This document shows, piece after piece, positions 25,111-37,661 of a DNA stretch of 64,000 nt. A model generated the notes under the pieces. That model had not been told where the DNA came from. It saw nothing but the letters and a program-made list of their open reading frames with translations, and made no database searches. The stretch is from Xestospongia bergquistia (taxonomy: Eukaryota; Porifera; Demospongiae; Haplosclerida; Petrosiidae), in assembly GCA_963965975.1 (NCBI GenBank), contig OZ014423.1:2232001-2296000 (forward strand), given 5' to 3'. The translations under genes and the position numbers were made by a program. Position 1 is the first letter of the stretch, and the number at the start of each line of letters is the position of its first letter.

Positions 25111-28100
25111 TCACTGATCAACTAATAGTTTATCAGTAATAAATTTACGTATTTTAGTAAGAAATTTAAAAAAATGATCTTTTTCACTGCTGTGATAAGA
25201 GTCGTATTTATAAAATGGAGTGCTAGTGCTAGCAATGCCAGGTACATCAGCAGCTGTAGGAGATTTTAGAACATCAAAAACAGTATCAGAAGAAATAGAG
25301 AACACAGCACTATCACGTGCTCCTGATTGTGAAGAGTCTTCCATTGAAATTTGACTTTGAAAACTCTTATAGTCCGAGTCTGAATTATAACTACGACTAC
25401 GAGTTCTTGATAAGCGTTGAGTGGGTTGAGTGCTTGATTGTACTTCCTCCAGAAAACTGTCTATTAAGTCTCTTAGTTCTTTCAACAGGGAGTTGTCTTG
25501 TGCTATATTTAAATCTACATCAGGATTCTCTGTAGCTTTTGGAGCTGGTTCCTCTTCTATACTGCTATCTAGCAATAGATTGGTTGGAGTAGACTGAATG
25601 GGGTTGAGAACTTGATCGATACTCTCAAACTTTGCCTGCAAATTCTGTAAATCAGGAGAAATGCCATCATCAACCTTTTTAGACAAAGACTGAAAATTGT
25701 TCTCAGAGTTTGTCTCGATCAAGCTAATTTTGTCCCCTAATGCATCAACTTGTGTTTTTAGTTCAGGAAGAGATTGTGTGATGTCATTCACCTTCTCTGA
25801 TAGGGACTTTATATCATTCTGCGAGCTCTCAACAGATTGCTTCATTTCTATTTGAGCTCCAGCAAATTCAGCTACTTGATCCATACATTGTTTTAAACCT
25901 GCTTTGATGGGCGACAGTTGAGGACTCATGCTACGGTTGGTAACCTCTAGTTGTTTTACTGTATCTTGTACTTCAATAACAGTTCTTATTACACGATTGA
26001 GGTCGTGATTAAGACGTTCCACTACACGAGATAATTTTTCAATTACATCTTCTGAATTGCCATGACCAGCAATCATAATAGATCCCTGAAAATAGACAAA
26101 GAAAAAGTGATGGCTGAGCAGATGTAAGGAATAGTGTAAGTAATAGTCAAAGCAGATGTGAAGAATAATGGTCAACAATGCATAGTACAGTAAAAACACT
26201 GTTTAAAGTAACATGATGCATATGATATATTATTATCATGACTGTAGAATTTAGTTGTGTTATATAATATTGTATTATTATTATTCATTTATTATGTTAT
26301 CTAATTAATTTTAAATTTATAATTACATTATGATTTAGAAGAACACATGTCAAAGTTTGGTATCAAGAGAAGAGCCTATACCTGTTATCATCAACTATAT
26401 TCGAGAACTATAAATATTATAACTGGCGACAAAACTCATAACCCTTTTGTAAACTACCTTAAATTTATAGTGATCATTTGCTTTCCTTCTTTGGACACAA
26501 AGGCTCCTAAACATGTCAAAATACTCAAGTAAAAACTTTGGCAAACTTAAGAATGGTGAGAAAAAGGCTAACCTGTCACTTTTTCTCAGTGAGTTTATAC
26601 AGATTGAATCATATGCCTGTTGTGTTTCGTTAGACAGTGTTTTCGTGGTACTATGTAATGTTTGACAAACTTCTCCTGTATTATCTAGTCTTAATGAGGA
26701 CAACAAGCACTTCAGATCAATGGAAGGAGGGTGTGGTTTAAAGCAACAGATCAATTTTCCCCAAGAGACCAAATATCTGTGTCCTAATCAAACTAATCAT
26801 AATACAATATAGCACTAAATTTTTAGTGACAATATTGTTACAAATTGCTTTTGTGCAGCAGCATTTTACAAAGTAAATTTAGCAAAATTATACACCATGA
26901 CTAAATTCATTTATTCAATCGATCAAAATACTCATAGAACCAGGAATGTTATCTCCTGGCTCAGTCTTCTGCTATACTGCTCAAGCTCTAAGTGTGTTTT
27001 TGAAGTAAATAGTAAGTGTATTTGGTTAGATTATCTGATAGAAGTTTTGATTCAGGTCTCATTAACTAGCAGGAAGCTGACCATAGTATGCAGAGCTAAC
27101 CATGATGTTTATACTTTGATATTTAAGAAAACAGTAATATAAATCCATGTTTGAAACTCTTAGATACTCAACAGATTGTTCAGTAGTCAGTAAAGTCTGT
27201 TTATAATATTATATTATTTATGCTCTAAAACATTCGACTTGTGGAATTAATTTCCAATATCTGTATGAATACTGAGTCTGACACTGTTATTCCACTTGAA
27301 AGAATGTGCTAAAATTTAAACTAAATTGTGCAGATATTAATAAACAAGCATAATGAGTTACAGCTAGAGTTTAACAGTCAAGAGAAAAATTAAATGACCT
27401 TCAGACAAAGAATGATCATCAAGTATGTAGATGTCTGTGACCACTCGTACAATCATCTTTTCTTTGTCTCAAATTGGAGAGCAGACTTACTCAAAATGAA
27501 AGCAGAAGAAGCAAGAAGAATGACTAAAACTACTGAAGCTGAAAAAGTGTATATATAATTTACTATTAATTTTTATAATGTGTATAAAGTACCAGAATAT
27601 AAGATAGGGGAGAAAAACATTTGGAGACCCTGAAATTGCAAGCTGTCTCACACGAAAGGGGTGTAACTAAGAGCAAAAATGTAGTACCGTAAGGGTATAA
27701 ATTTTCGTGGGGGATTTAATTTCGCTGAATTCGTGGGTTGTTTTTTTATCACGAAATTTAACTTTTATTCCACCCACACATAATCACGTGATCTCAATAA
27801 AGCGTGTAAATAACGGCTACTGTAAAGGGTTACTTCTTTCTATTTTACACTGAAGTACTTCTCTGTCAACTGACTCCCAGATTTTCTTGTATATATGGTA
27901 CCCTCTCACTATGGATTCATAAGAATAGCTAGCCATACTTCGTGAAAATCACGCTTGTATTCACAACACGTGTCTGATACCACACCCATTAATTAATACT
28001 TCACACCCACTAAACACGAAAGTTAATACCCATGAAATTTAAATAATAAAGCAGAATTTAAAAAAAAACACGAAAATTTAAACCCTCGAAAATTTGTACC

Positions 28101-29322
28101 CTTACGGTAAATACATTATTTCTAACGTACTACCCATTCAGGATAACATGTACACCTGCTTGTGATGAAAAGCTAATTGTTTGGAGATTGTTCTGTCTTA
28201 TACATTCATTCCAAAGATGAAAGATGAGATTATTGCAATCTAATAGCAACGATATGATGACTAACGTTTTGATTGGGCCTACACAGATCTATGCAGGAGC
28301 AATTCTTTATGGAGTCTCCAGATGTTTTCCCACTCTAGAAACATCAGGCAACATGAGACTAAGTCAAAACCACGTGTTCTCCTATCAATACTAGTCAACT
28401 TTGTCACTAAAGTTTTAAATTTCTCAACTAAATGTTAACATTTTAGCCTTCATTGATAAGGTAAATCCTCAAATCAGACTCTGAACTTTCTCGAAGATGG
28501 GAGGGGCTGGCTACATGACACCAAGTGAGCTTTCATTGACATTAATAGCTTTTGACGACAAAAGGGTATACACAATATATGTGTCATAGATATTAAAAAC
28601 CAGACCCCTCCTTCTAAGGGATAAGAGCTTATATGTAGCCTAGTGTGGGAAGGAATATTTGGGAATCTGTATAGAAAAAAAAGTTTAGTGCTACAAGAAT
28701 CTAAGTGACACCAATAAAAATGAAATCATAATGTGAACATTGAAAAGATAGATATTATGTCTTCCATATAGATGCCAGGCTACTGAAGAGTGAAAAAAGA
28801 TGATGAAGATGCTATAGATGTTTGCAGCTTTAAGTATTCTTAAACTTTCTTGTCACTGGTAATACAACTCAGACATCATCTCTTTTTACTTCCAATCCAG
28901 CCTCAGATGAAATACTACGACATGATTTCAGGTTTTATAGCAGTGTTGTGCATACTAAATACAGTAGCTTTCACCATATAGATTCACTGCTATGTGAAAA
29001 ACTGAAAATATCACAGGGGATTGGTCATGAAAAAGCCAATTATTGTATTCTTGTTAAAGTTTTTCTTCACAATTTCCCAGACATTCCTTCCCACCCTAGA
29101 ATGTCTGACCACATGAGACTAGCGTACACATGAATGTGTCTAAACCTCATACAAATATCTATTTACTGTGTTTCTTGTAAGCCACAATATTATAAGAGAA
29201 GTTAAATATCATCTTATTGGGTGTTTTATATGGACTTTCATGGGACCCAACTGACTAACCTGAGAGTGACTTTTTGATTCGTGTTGACCTTCAGTGAGGT
29301 AACCATCAGTCTGTTCAGTCAT
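25111..29322 (-). CDS. Coiled-coil family protein I (345 aa)
   Basis: Exon 1 is 29,260-29,322 (ATG at 29,322; MTEQTDGYLTEGQ..., 21 codons, donor gttagt). Exon 2 is 25,111-26,085 (acceptor ttttcag|GGA, 324 codons plus stop), joined in phase 0 across a 3.2-kb intron that holds a MITE. The protein has a coiled coil from about residue 35 to 210 (SLSEKVNDITQSLPELKTQV), then an acidic linker, a 'RLSRTRSRSYNSDSDYKS' basic/Ser segment, and a C-terminal amphipathic helix (FFKFLTKIRKFITDKLL). It is divergently arranged with the CAP-Gly gene at 29,549. Two decayed copies exist at 39.7-41.5 kb and 61.0-63.4 kb. The tail lacks a clear DSG motif (it has DSAVFS). Role unknown. Confidence 0.75.
26086..29259. 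other. Large intron of gene I
   Basis: 3.2 kb, AT-rich. It contains MITE B1 (27,687-28,107) and a short gggaggggctggctac segment near 28,499 like one arm of the hairpins at 15.1 and 20.6 kb. A 125-residue open frame on the minus strand (26,395-26,772) has no family resemblance and is not called a gene. Confidence 0.5.
27687..28107. mobile_element. MITE family B, copy 1 (421 bp, TA target)
   Basis: The ends are inverted repeats, ccgtaagggtataaatttt against aaaatttgtacccttacgg, flanked on both sides by TA (27,685-27,686 and 28,108-28,109). There is no open frame of note. It is about 95% identical by eye to the copy at 39,098. A TA target duplication fits a Tc1/mariner-like non-autonomous element. 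Confidence 0.85.
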
Positions 29323-29548
29323 TTCTCAAACAAATGTAGAGGAAAGAACGCCCTAATCAGCAAGTGAAATGGGATTTATAATCAATTCTTACTGTGTCTA
29401 ATCTAGTTATCCGCCTCTCCCGCCAAATTACCTAAACGATATTCACGTGATCAAACATAGGCTCCTCCTACACGTGTTCAACTCTCACTCCGCTCGACTA
29501 CAGAGCCGGCCAGATTTTCAGTTTTTGTATTGTTTTGGGACAGCTAAC
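29323..29548. promoter_or_regulatory. Divergent promoter between gene I and the CAP-Gly gene
   Basis: Only 226 bp separate the minus-strand ATG of gene I (29,322) from the plus-strand ATG at 29,549. The region contains 'tattcacgtgatca' (29,448-ish) and a second 'cacgtg' near 29,473, both E-box cores. The first is preserved in the decayed copy at about 41,585-41,598. Promoter function is inferred from position. Confidence 0.5.
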
Positions 29549-30169
29549 ATGTCTTCATCAGAGACACCATCCCGTAGTAAATGTGCTCTCTTCAATACTA
29601 GTCTCTTCTCAACTCCCTCTAGTACTAGTTCTAGTGGCCTATCATCATTAGGATTTGGTGAGGACATCTTTTCAGGTAAATATTACATCAATAATTCACT
29701 TAACAACTACTGTCTTATCATTGATATTAACACACTATAGTATATTAGTCAGTTTTATCATTCAAACTGATTACTATCCTAAACCAATTCTTGTACATTT
29801 TTCTAGAAATTCAATAATAATATTCAAAACAGTCGAGGCATCAAAGGGATAAGTCTGTGAATGGTGTTGGAGGGGCAGGGAAGCCATTAGTTGTCTATCC
29901 TCAACTCAACTTTCAGCCATCTTATCTGTTTTGTGTGGGATCACCTATTGGACTGTTTCTTACTATCAGATAGATCATTCAATACATATAAATATTGTTA
30001 TAACATTTTTATGTGTACACTAGTGGATAATAATTGGTCACATTATTAACCTTAACCACTCAATGTGTGGGCAAGGGTTACAATACTTGTTTTGTCTGTC
30101 TGTCTATCTTTCTGTTAAAAATGACAAGTATACATTTTCGTCAATACTGAACCAAACTATGTGTCACTA

Positions 30170-30440
30170 GTTAACTAATAACCTTAACCATGCATACACA
30201 CATTGAGGTCAGTTCTAGACGACTTGTTTCTAGAATGGTTCGTTGATTGATGTTTGATGAGAACTCTACCAAGTGATGCTGAGAGACCAACATCAAAATA
30301 AGTGAATGAAGAAAGAAATATTTAGAATGGATGAAGTCAGTAATGTGACAGTTGAATATATAATATCAAACAATAGGCAATTTTTCATAATAACGTGTGA
30401 CATACAATTCTAGTTCAAAATTAATTAGTGGGTGTGAACA
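30170..30440 (-). pseudogene. Fragment of an E-type gene 5' region
   Basis: Sequence like cattgaggtca...gacttgtttctagaat...ttgattgatgtttgatgagaactct matches the first exon and upstream region of E2 and E3 (about 16,190-16,450), including the 'gtgacata...agtgggtgtgaac' upstream part. The ATG is lost. An isolated relic outside the array, inside the first intron of the CAP-Gly copy. Confidence 0.6.
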
Positions 30441-30719
30441 AGCTCATTGTATGAGTGTGTTTACTCCGCCAGATGCCCACTTGCTTCATGAGAAAGGGCC
30501 TTTCTTGTAGTAAATGGCATCTTGGACTACTATATGTCTGGCATCAATGAAAATGGTTGTAATCATAACACAATGTATCTATGTGTCTCCTTTATGTAGG
30601 AGCTAATATTATAGACATAACTGTAAACTGATTTTTCTCTCTTCTATTAGATAAATCATAATAGTAATACTGGTTATATAATGACTGATAACTTGTTACC
30701 TCATGAATGTATACTCAAA

Positions 30720-31411
30720 GGTATGTTGTTCAAAGCTCATCCATTTAGTCATGTATGTATCCATTTATCACTTTGTATATCCATTCTCTATCAGTTGTTT
30801 CTAGGTCACTAGTTAGCAAACTAAGGGATACATTAGATGGAGTCATGGTTGATCCTGTCAACAGCAAAATCAGTGAATATTATATGTAATGTTGCATTTG
30901 CTGTTGGTGTTTGATTTGGTCAGTGGGCAAGGATTGAACTTGATGAAGTGGTTGTAATAATGGATGTCATAGTGATATATGATACTTCTTGTTTAAACCT
31001 AATGATAGATGCATATTATATAAATGTATGTGTTCATCCACTTAGTCATGTATGCATCCATTTATTACTTTATATATCCATTAACTCAGTTATATATACA
31101 TTCTCTGTTAGTTGTTTCTAAGTCAATAGCTAGCGAACTAAGAGATATATTAGACAGGGATAGAGTCATGGTTGATCCTGGCATCAGCAAGAGCAATGTC
31201 AGTGAATATTGTGTGCAATTTAATATTCTTTGAATAATGGATATACTTTTTAACCCTTTAGATAAGTTTTGTTGGTTGGTATCAGGTTGGTAGCCATGGA
31301 TTGAACTTGATGATAAAGTGGTCATAATAATGGATGTCATGTTGGTATATTATACTTCTCATTGAAATGTAATCAGGTATGATAGATGCATGTTATATAA
31401 ATGTATGTATG
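30720..31411 (+). repeat. Tandem duplication of about 310-380 bp containing an exon-like block
   Basis: 30,720-31,029 and 31,030-31,411 share the order 'tccattta..agtcatgtatg', 'gttgtttct.agtca', 'gtcatggttgatcctg' and 'ggattgaacttgatga'. Each copy has an acceptor-like run followed by a short coding-like block (second copy: VVSKSIASELRDILDRDRV). The blocks have diverged by about 15-20%. Confidence 0.65.
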
Positions 31412-32050
31412 TATAAATTAATGTATGTTTATGGACTGTTATGTGGATAATGGATGATCAATTGATACTGTAAAATTTCCAATGTAGTGGTTACTCCCAT
31501 TTATACATATTATTTGCTCTCATAATTAATTTTGCCAGCACATAATTAATTAAAAAGAAAATAAGCTAAACCTTCCATTGTAGATACACTATGATTGTAT
31601 TTTCAGTCTACCAGAATGCAGCAGAAACTCTTAATAGTGAGTTCTGTCTTGTTAATTATTAGAATACCTTGCTACTCTCTAAAGGTTCAAAGGGCGTAAT
31701 TAAAAGAAAATGAAATGACAATAATTATTTAGGATCAATGGTTAGGGCAGCTGTCGTATAAACTTGCAGGTTTGTGTTGTCTCTATTGTGTTCAGTAATG
31801 AAACTCTGGTACTTTTATAGACATTCTGGCCTACAACTGCTTCGTCTTTGTTGCTGGCTGGCTAAGTGGGAAATTTCATTCTAATTATGTGAATAGGTGC
31901 TGTCCCAATTCAGGTACCCTTTGATTGTGAACTTAATTTTTCTTGCTCTAATAATAGTCATCTTTTGACAATGGAATTATTTTAGGAGTGCCTATATTAC
32001 AAATTTTACAATAGATGGATAAACGATGGTTTCTCTTTTATGTCTCTTTG

Positions 32051-32225
32051 TGTAGTAATGTGTATTATGATCTGTCCTGTCCCACTATAACGCTATCTTA
32101 TGTATGCTATATAAATGTCATATATGTTATCATATAAGTATTATTAAAAGTGGTTTTTAAAGTGGTATCAAAGTTGTATTAAAGGATTGCTCTATATCTC
32201 TGTGACTCTATATCAAGTCATCACA
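32051..32225 (+). repeat. 5' LTR of the Ty3/Gypsy fossil
   Basis: 175 bp, starts TGTAGTAATG, ends AGTCATCACA, and matches 36,126-36,270 at both ends. Confidence 0.85.
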
Positions 32226-35200
32226 TATTGGCAACGAGGCCGGATTTTCAGACAGTCACTACTAAGGAGACAAGATGGCTATCCATGGGAGTATGGGAGA
32301 ATTTCGCCCTCATGAAGAGGAGCGGGTGACATACGTGGAACGCTTTCAACATTATTGTAGGGCTAATGACATTGTCGATGACAAGAAATTGGTGGTTTTA
32401 TTTAGTGTTTGTGGTCCATCAACATACAAACTAATCAAGAATTTAGTGACACCTAGAAGCCCCTCCGATTTATCTTTTGATTCAGTTGTAGACTTGAAGG
32501 AGCATTATAGTCCAAAACCATCAATAATTGTCCAGCGTTTTAAATTTAATTCAAGGCACAACAGCCAGGAGAGACAGTGGCAACATATGTAGCTGAGCTG
32601 AGATGACTATCCCAATTTTGTGAATATGGGGAGATGTTAGACGACATCCTACGTGATCATTTAGTGTGTAGTATTCAACAAATGAGTATTCAGTGACGAC
32701 TGTTGGCTGAACCCACCCTGACTCTGAAACGTGCTCTTCAACTTATACTTGCAATGGAGTCAGCAGAGAAGGACATAAAGATATTCAGAGAGCACCACCC
32801 AGACACAAGTTCGTAAGGTGGACAAGAAAACTCAGAAATTTAGCAGTGCTAAAAAGCTTACTTGTTATTGTTGTGGAGGAAACCAATTAGCACCAAGTTG
32901 CAGATTTAAGACTCTGTTTGTCATGGTTGCAACAAGAAAGGGCACCTGGTCAGATGTTGTAGAAATGCCCAAAGGAGGCCAAGCAAGTCAAGTATGAACA
33001 TTCATGAGGTGGAGGAAGACCTTATTTCTCAAGTATATATGTTACCTTCAAGTAAGATGAAACCATTGAAGACAGTTGTTAATATTAATGGCAAAGATGT
33101 TGAGATGGAGATTGACACAGGAGCATCAGTGTCAGTGATGACACACACAGAGTACAAAAGGCTATGGAGCCCAAAGAGTAGACCGCCATTACACGCGGCA
33201 GGAGTAAAATTGAAGATGTATACCGGAGGTACGATTAAAATCTATGGAACTTGTGAAGTGGTAGTGAACCATCAAGGGGATGAAGAGAAATTACCATTAA
33301 TTATTGTAGAGTCTGAAGGACCTAATCTACTCGGAAGAGACTGGTTGATGAAGTTGAAACTGGACTGGCACATGTTAAATCAGGTCCAAGTGAAGGAAGA
33401 GTTAACAACACTCATTTCAAAATACTCTGACATTTTTCAGAATGGACTAGGTACCATCAAAGGCATATCTGCCAGGATTGTAGTAGAAGAGAGAGCCACC
33501 CCGAGATTTTGTCGTCCACACCCAGTACCATTTGCACTCCGTTCGAAGGTAGATAAGGAACTGGAGAGACTAGAATCAATGGGAGTACTGGAAAAAGTGG
33601 AATTTGCAGACTGGGCAGCACCCATCGTTCCAGTATTGAAGGATGATGGAAATGTTAGAATTTGTGGAGATTATAAGATGACAATTAATAAAGCATCAAA
33701 GTGGATCTGTATCCAATCCTGAGAGTGGAGGACCTTTTCACAGCAATGTCCGGTGGAGTGTCTTTTTCAAAGTTAGACTTATCACATGCATATCTCCAAC
33801 TACAATTAGAGGAGTCATCAAGGCAATATGTAACAATAAACACCCACAGAGGACTCTATAGATATACAAGGTTACCGTTTGGGGTGTCGTCAGCACCAGG
33901 TATTTTTCAACGAGCCATGGATAACCTCCTGCAAGGGATGCCATATGTTGTGGCATACCTCGATGATATATTGATCTCTGGTAGATCAGAACAAGAACAT
34001 CTCGATAACTTAGAATGTGTCCTCAAGAAATTGTCAGAAGCAGGAATGCGTCTAAAGAGGGAGAAGTGTCTGTTCATGTTGCCAAAAGGTATCAAACCAA
34101 CGGAAAAAAAGGTCAGTGCAATCACACATGCACGTAGACCCAACAATGTATTTGAGTTGAGATCATTTTTGGGCCTCATCAATTTTTACAGTAAATTCTT
34201 ACCAAACCTCTCTTCTGTTTTGAGTCCCTTATATCAGTTACTTCATAAGTCGAGAAGATGGCAGTGGGAGAAAGATCAAGATAGAGCTTTTACAGAAGCC
34301 AAGTTGTTGTTAAAGTCACACTGCCTGTTAACTCATTATGACTGCAGTAATCACCTCACCCTTGCATGTGATGCTTCACCCTATGGGGTAGGAGCGGTAC
34401 TGTCACATAAGTTTGATGATGGTGATGAGAAACCCATAGCATATGTGTCCAGAACTCTTAACAAAACAGAATTAAAGTATGCTCAGATCGGCAAGGAGTC
34501 CCTGGCCATTATTTTTGGTATAACTAAATTTCATAAGTACCTAGTGGGTCGTAAATTCACCATTTATACAGATCATAAGCCTTTAATGTATCTTTTCGGA
34601 GAGAACAAAGGTATTCCTATGACAGCATCTGCGAGAGTAACCAGATGGGCTTTGCTGTACAAACCTGGGAAGGAGTTGGCGAATGCAGATGGACTTAGCC
34701 GTCTTCCATTGTCAGATGTGGGTCAAGAAGATTCCACACCAACGGAGCTAATTAATTTGATTGAGCATTTGAACTCCACACCAATATCAGTGTCTGAAAT
34801 CATTAAATGGACAAGTAGAGACAAAACTCTATCGAGAGCGAGGCACTTGATAAGACATGGGTGGCCAGAAAATATTGATGGAGATGTAGAGCTGAAACCA
34901 TATGTTAGGTATAAATTGGAACTAAGTGTATTAGACAACTGTATCCTGTTTGGATCTCGTGTGGTTGTTCCACCACATTGCAGGAGACAGTCTTAGATGA
35001 ACTTCATCAATGTCACCCGGGAGTATCAAGAATGAAGGCATTAGCAAGGTCATATGTTTGGTGGCCAAAGATGGATACTGACATTGAAAGTAAGGTGAGG
35101 GAATGTCATGTATGTCAATCTAATAGGAACTCTCTAGCACCAGCACCATTACATCCGTGAGAGTATCCAACAAGCCCTTGGAGCCAAGTTCATGTTGATC

Positions 35201-36125
35201 ATGCGGGTCCAGTGTTGGGTCATACACTGTTAATTGTGATGGATGCTTACTCAAAATAGATAGATGCAATGCCCGTAAACTCAACGTCATCAGCAGAGAC
35301 GATAGAGAAGCTCCGACATTTGTTTTCAAATTTTGGAATTCCTGACAAGGTGGTTTCTGATAATGGTACATCACTTTCTAGTCGTGAATTTAAAGAATTT
35401 ATGGACAACAATGGCATTGTGCATACTAGAGTAGCACCTTACCATCCATCTAGCAATGGCCAAGCAAAAGAGCAGTACAAATTGTCGAACGAGGGATACA
35501 GAACCAGACTGAAGGAACTTTGAACATGAGGATTTCAAGGTTTTTATTTACTTATCGTAATACCCCTCAGAGTGTGACAGAACACTCACCTGCAGAGTTA
35601 ATGTTTGGTCGTAAACTAAAGTCTCGATTAGATCGTTTGCACCCAGACCTCAATAGGAAGGTTCAAACAAAACAGATTAGGAAAAAGGAGTGTCATGATA
35701 GAGGTACTAAGTTACGTGAGTTTAAGATTGGAGATAATATGTACTTGAAGAATTTTCATAGGGGAGAACAATGGCTACCTGGAGTGGTATGTTGAGTAAA
35801 TGGTCCGGTATCATATGTAGTTAAGTTGACCGATGGACGAGAGTTAAAACATCATGTCGATCATCTCCGATATCGTTTGGATAGAGAAGAAATAGAGCTC
35901 AGCCCAACACCAGTTGCTCATACTGAGCCAAGTAAAGAACCAATTAGTTATGACCTAATTCAGACGGGAGGCGAATTCCCTGAATCTCGATCGAATGAAC
36001 AAATTGTTCCTTTACGTAGATCCTCTCGTCGAAGGAATCCTCCAGACTGGTATCATAATACTATTTGATTTTATTTTTAGTTGTATAAGTCTTATTATGT
36101 AATATATTTTCTAAGGGGGAAGGGA

Positions 36126-36270
36126 TGTAGTAATGTGTATTATGAATACAATTATCTGTCCTGTCCCACTATCGCTTGTCCTGTCCCACTATCGCTATTT
36201 TATTAAAGTGGTATCAAAGTTGTATTAAAGATTGCTCTATGTCTCTGTGACTCTATATCAAGTCATCACA
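36126..36270 (+). repeat. 3' LTR of the Ty3/Gypsy fossil
   Basis: 145 bp with the same termini as the 5' LTR, directly preceded by the purine tract aaggggga-aggga. It is followed by the CTTTG target duplicate. Confidence 0.85.
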
Positions 36271-37350
36271 CTTTGTAAATGTATTCCAGTTCTACTCCTC
36301 CCACTACTTCAAGTCTGGATGTGGAACTAGTGCTAGAAGAAAGCAGTTACTTCAACTTCATCATCAGATCTGTGTTAAGAAGTGAATCATTTATGATGGA
36401 TGATCTATTCAGACTCATTCTAATGTTTAGATGTCATCAGTTTCAGCTTGGAGATTTTGTCATTATGTCAGATAGAGGAACATTACAAACTGTAAAATTT
36501 GCCCCAGGGTAAGAGCATCCATTTAATTACCTATACATCCATTTGGTCACTTACGTATCCATTATATGCCATTTATTTACTATTAATACAATGTTATGTA
36601 GCAAGTTGAGGTCTATTAATCTATTTATCAATCTATGTATCCATTTCTAAATCCATTAAATCCATTCCTTTTCACATATCTATTTCAGATTCTGGTTAGG
36701 TGTTTGGCTAGATCATTCTCATGGTGTGTGTGATGATACTAGCAAAAGCTAGCAAGATAGTATTGACCATTGACCTGTGTTCCTCTATGTCTCCTAATCC
36801 TCCTGTTTCAATTCTACCCACTTCAAAGAGAAGAGAACTAATAATATCCAGTAGTGCTAGGTATATGAATGGATGGAATTATGATTACATGTTTCTTAGT
36901 AAAGCCATACTTCCATCTAAGAATTATTCAACTCTGACTCATGTTTTTGTTAATAGAGAAAGGAACAGTTGGTCATACTGACTTTGGTACAGGGTGTAAC
37001 TTAGGTCAGTTTTGTATACTTTTTGTCTGTTCTAACTCCCTCTCTCTCTCTCTAGGTAATAAAATGGCATTACATTTCCTGTAAACGAAGCTATATTATT
37101 TTTTAAACCTGTAAAGGGCAATACATTGTGGCACAACTGCTAAAAATTGTCAAACAATGACAATAACATCATAGTCTTTATATATTGCATGACTATATTA
37201 AAAACATGAGGAAGTAGATATGCCTATACAGGAGACAAATTACACCAAGACACTGAATCACTTTTTTGTTATGGAATCTTTATTGAAAAATCAAGGATTT
37301 TAGGGGGATGTCTAACAAACATTCAGTGACATGTATGGTACACAGAAAAA

Positions 37351-37661
37351 CTAGTCATTCTGGTATTTTTGGAGTAGAAATTGATGAATCTCATGTGATA
37401 ACTTTGGATTGTTTACAGGTGGTTCTGTAACAACATTCCTTATTGTCTCCCAAGTCACTGGACGTCCCTGATTATTCATCCACCTCTGTAAGACCATGTC
37501 AAGTTTTGTTTTGGTATTAAAAATATCTGCATGACTTAAGGCTTTAAGTTCATAATAAGGTATATCCAATGACTCTCCAATAAGTAACCAATCTGCAATA
37601 GGAGATAGCAGGCGTAGCAGATCTGGTTTTGGTGGCTTTTGTTTTAGAACTCCAGGAATAT
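37351..37661 (-). CDS. Terminal Death-domain exon, distal copy (alternative 3' end or stranded duplicate)
   Basis: An acceptor (tacatag|AT at 37,661) is followed by 311 nt ending in a stop. This is the same length and the same phase-1 entry as the terminal exon at 43,456-43,766. The translation is a Death domain: 'PDLLRLLSPIADWLLIGESL', 'LDMVLQRWMN' and 'PVTWETIRNVV'. Read after the exon at 38,391-38,699 it closes an open frame, so these two exons could form an alternative C-terminus of the minus-strand pseudocaspase gene by skipping the nearer terminal exon. Otherwise they are leftovers of the segmental duplication or belong to a separate gene whose body I cannot see. An intact frame argues against simple decay. 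Confidence 0.6.

Larger units (their letters stand above)
32051..36270 (+). mobile_element. Broken Ty3/Gypsy LTR retrotransposon (fossil)
   Basis: A 4.2-kb element bounded by LTRs that start TGTAGTAATG and end CATCACA, with a 5-bp target duplication CTTTG at 32,046-32,050 and 36,271-36,275. In order from the left: a gag-like region with a zinc-knuckle stretch (about 32.3-33.0 kb), an aspartic protease with 'DTGAS', a reverse transcriptase with 'YLDDIL', RNase H, and an integrase with HHCC-type and D,D(35)E-like parts (about 35.0-35.8 kb). A purine-rich tract precedes the 3' LTR. The reading frames are broken in several places, roughly half a dozen, so it is a fossil. The two LTRs differ in length and sequence, suggesting a moderately old insertion. 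It lies inside CAP-Gly gene copy 1. Confidence 0.9.
29549..37085 (+). pseudogene. CAP-Gly-domain gene copy 1, split by an LTR retrotransposon
   Basis: Exon 1 is 29,549-29,675 (MSSSETPSRSKCALFNTS..., donor gtaaat, phase 1). Parts of the downstream exons are recognisable at about 31,980-32,050 and, after the inserted element, 36,276-36,510 ('FQLGDFVIMSDRGTLQTVKF', donor gtaaga), then 36,690 onward ('FWLGVWLDHSHGVCDD'). Together these match a CAP-Gly domain (GDxVxVxxRGxxxxVxF...GxWxGVxLDxxxGxxD), a microtubule/EB-type or peptide C-terminus binding module. I could not trace an open protein through all of it, and the retrotransposon interrupts it. The exon seen in copy 2 with 'DHLVFVVHGIE' was not located here. 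Probably not functional, although the first exon and promoter look intact. Confidence 0.5.

Noticed and set aside
26395-26772. 125-residue minus-strand open frame in the gene I intron
   Set aside because: No family resemblance, no paralog elsewhere in the window, and it lies in an intron; could be chance in AT-rich sequence.
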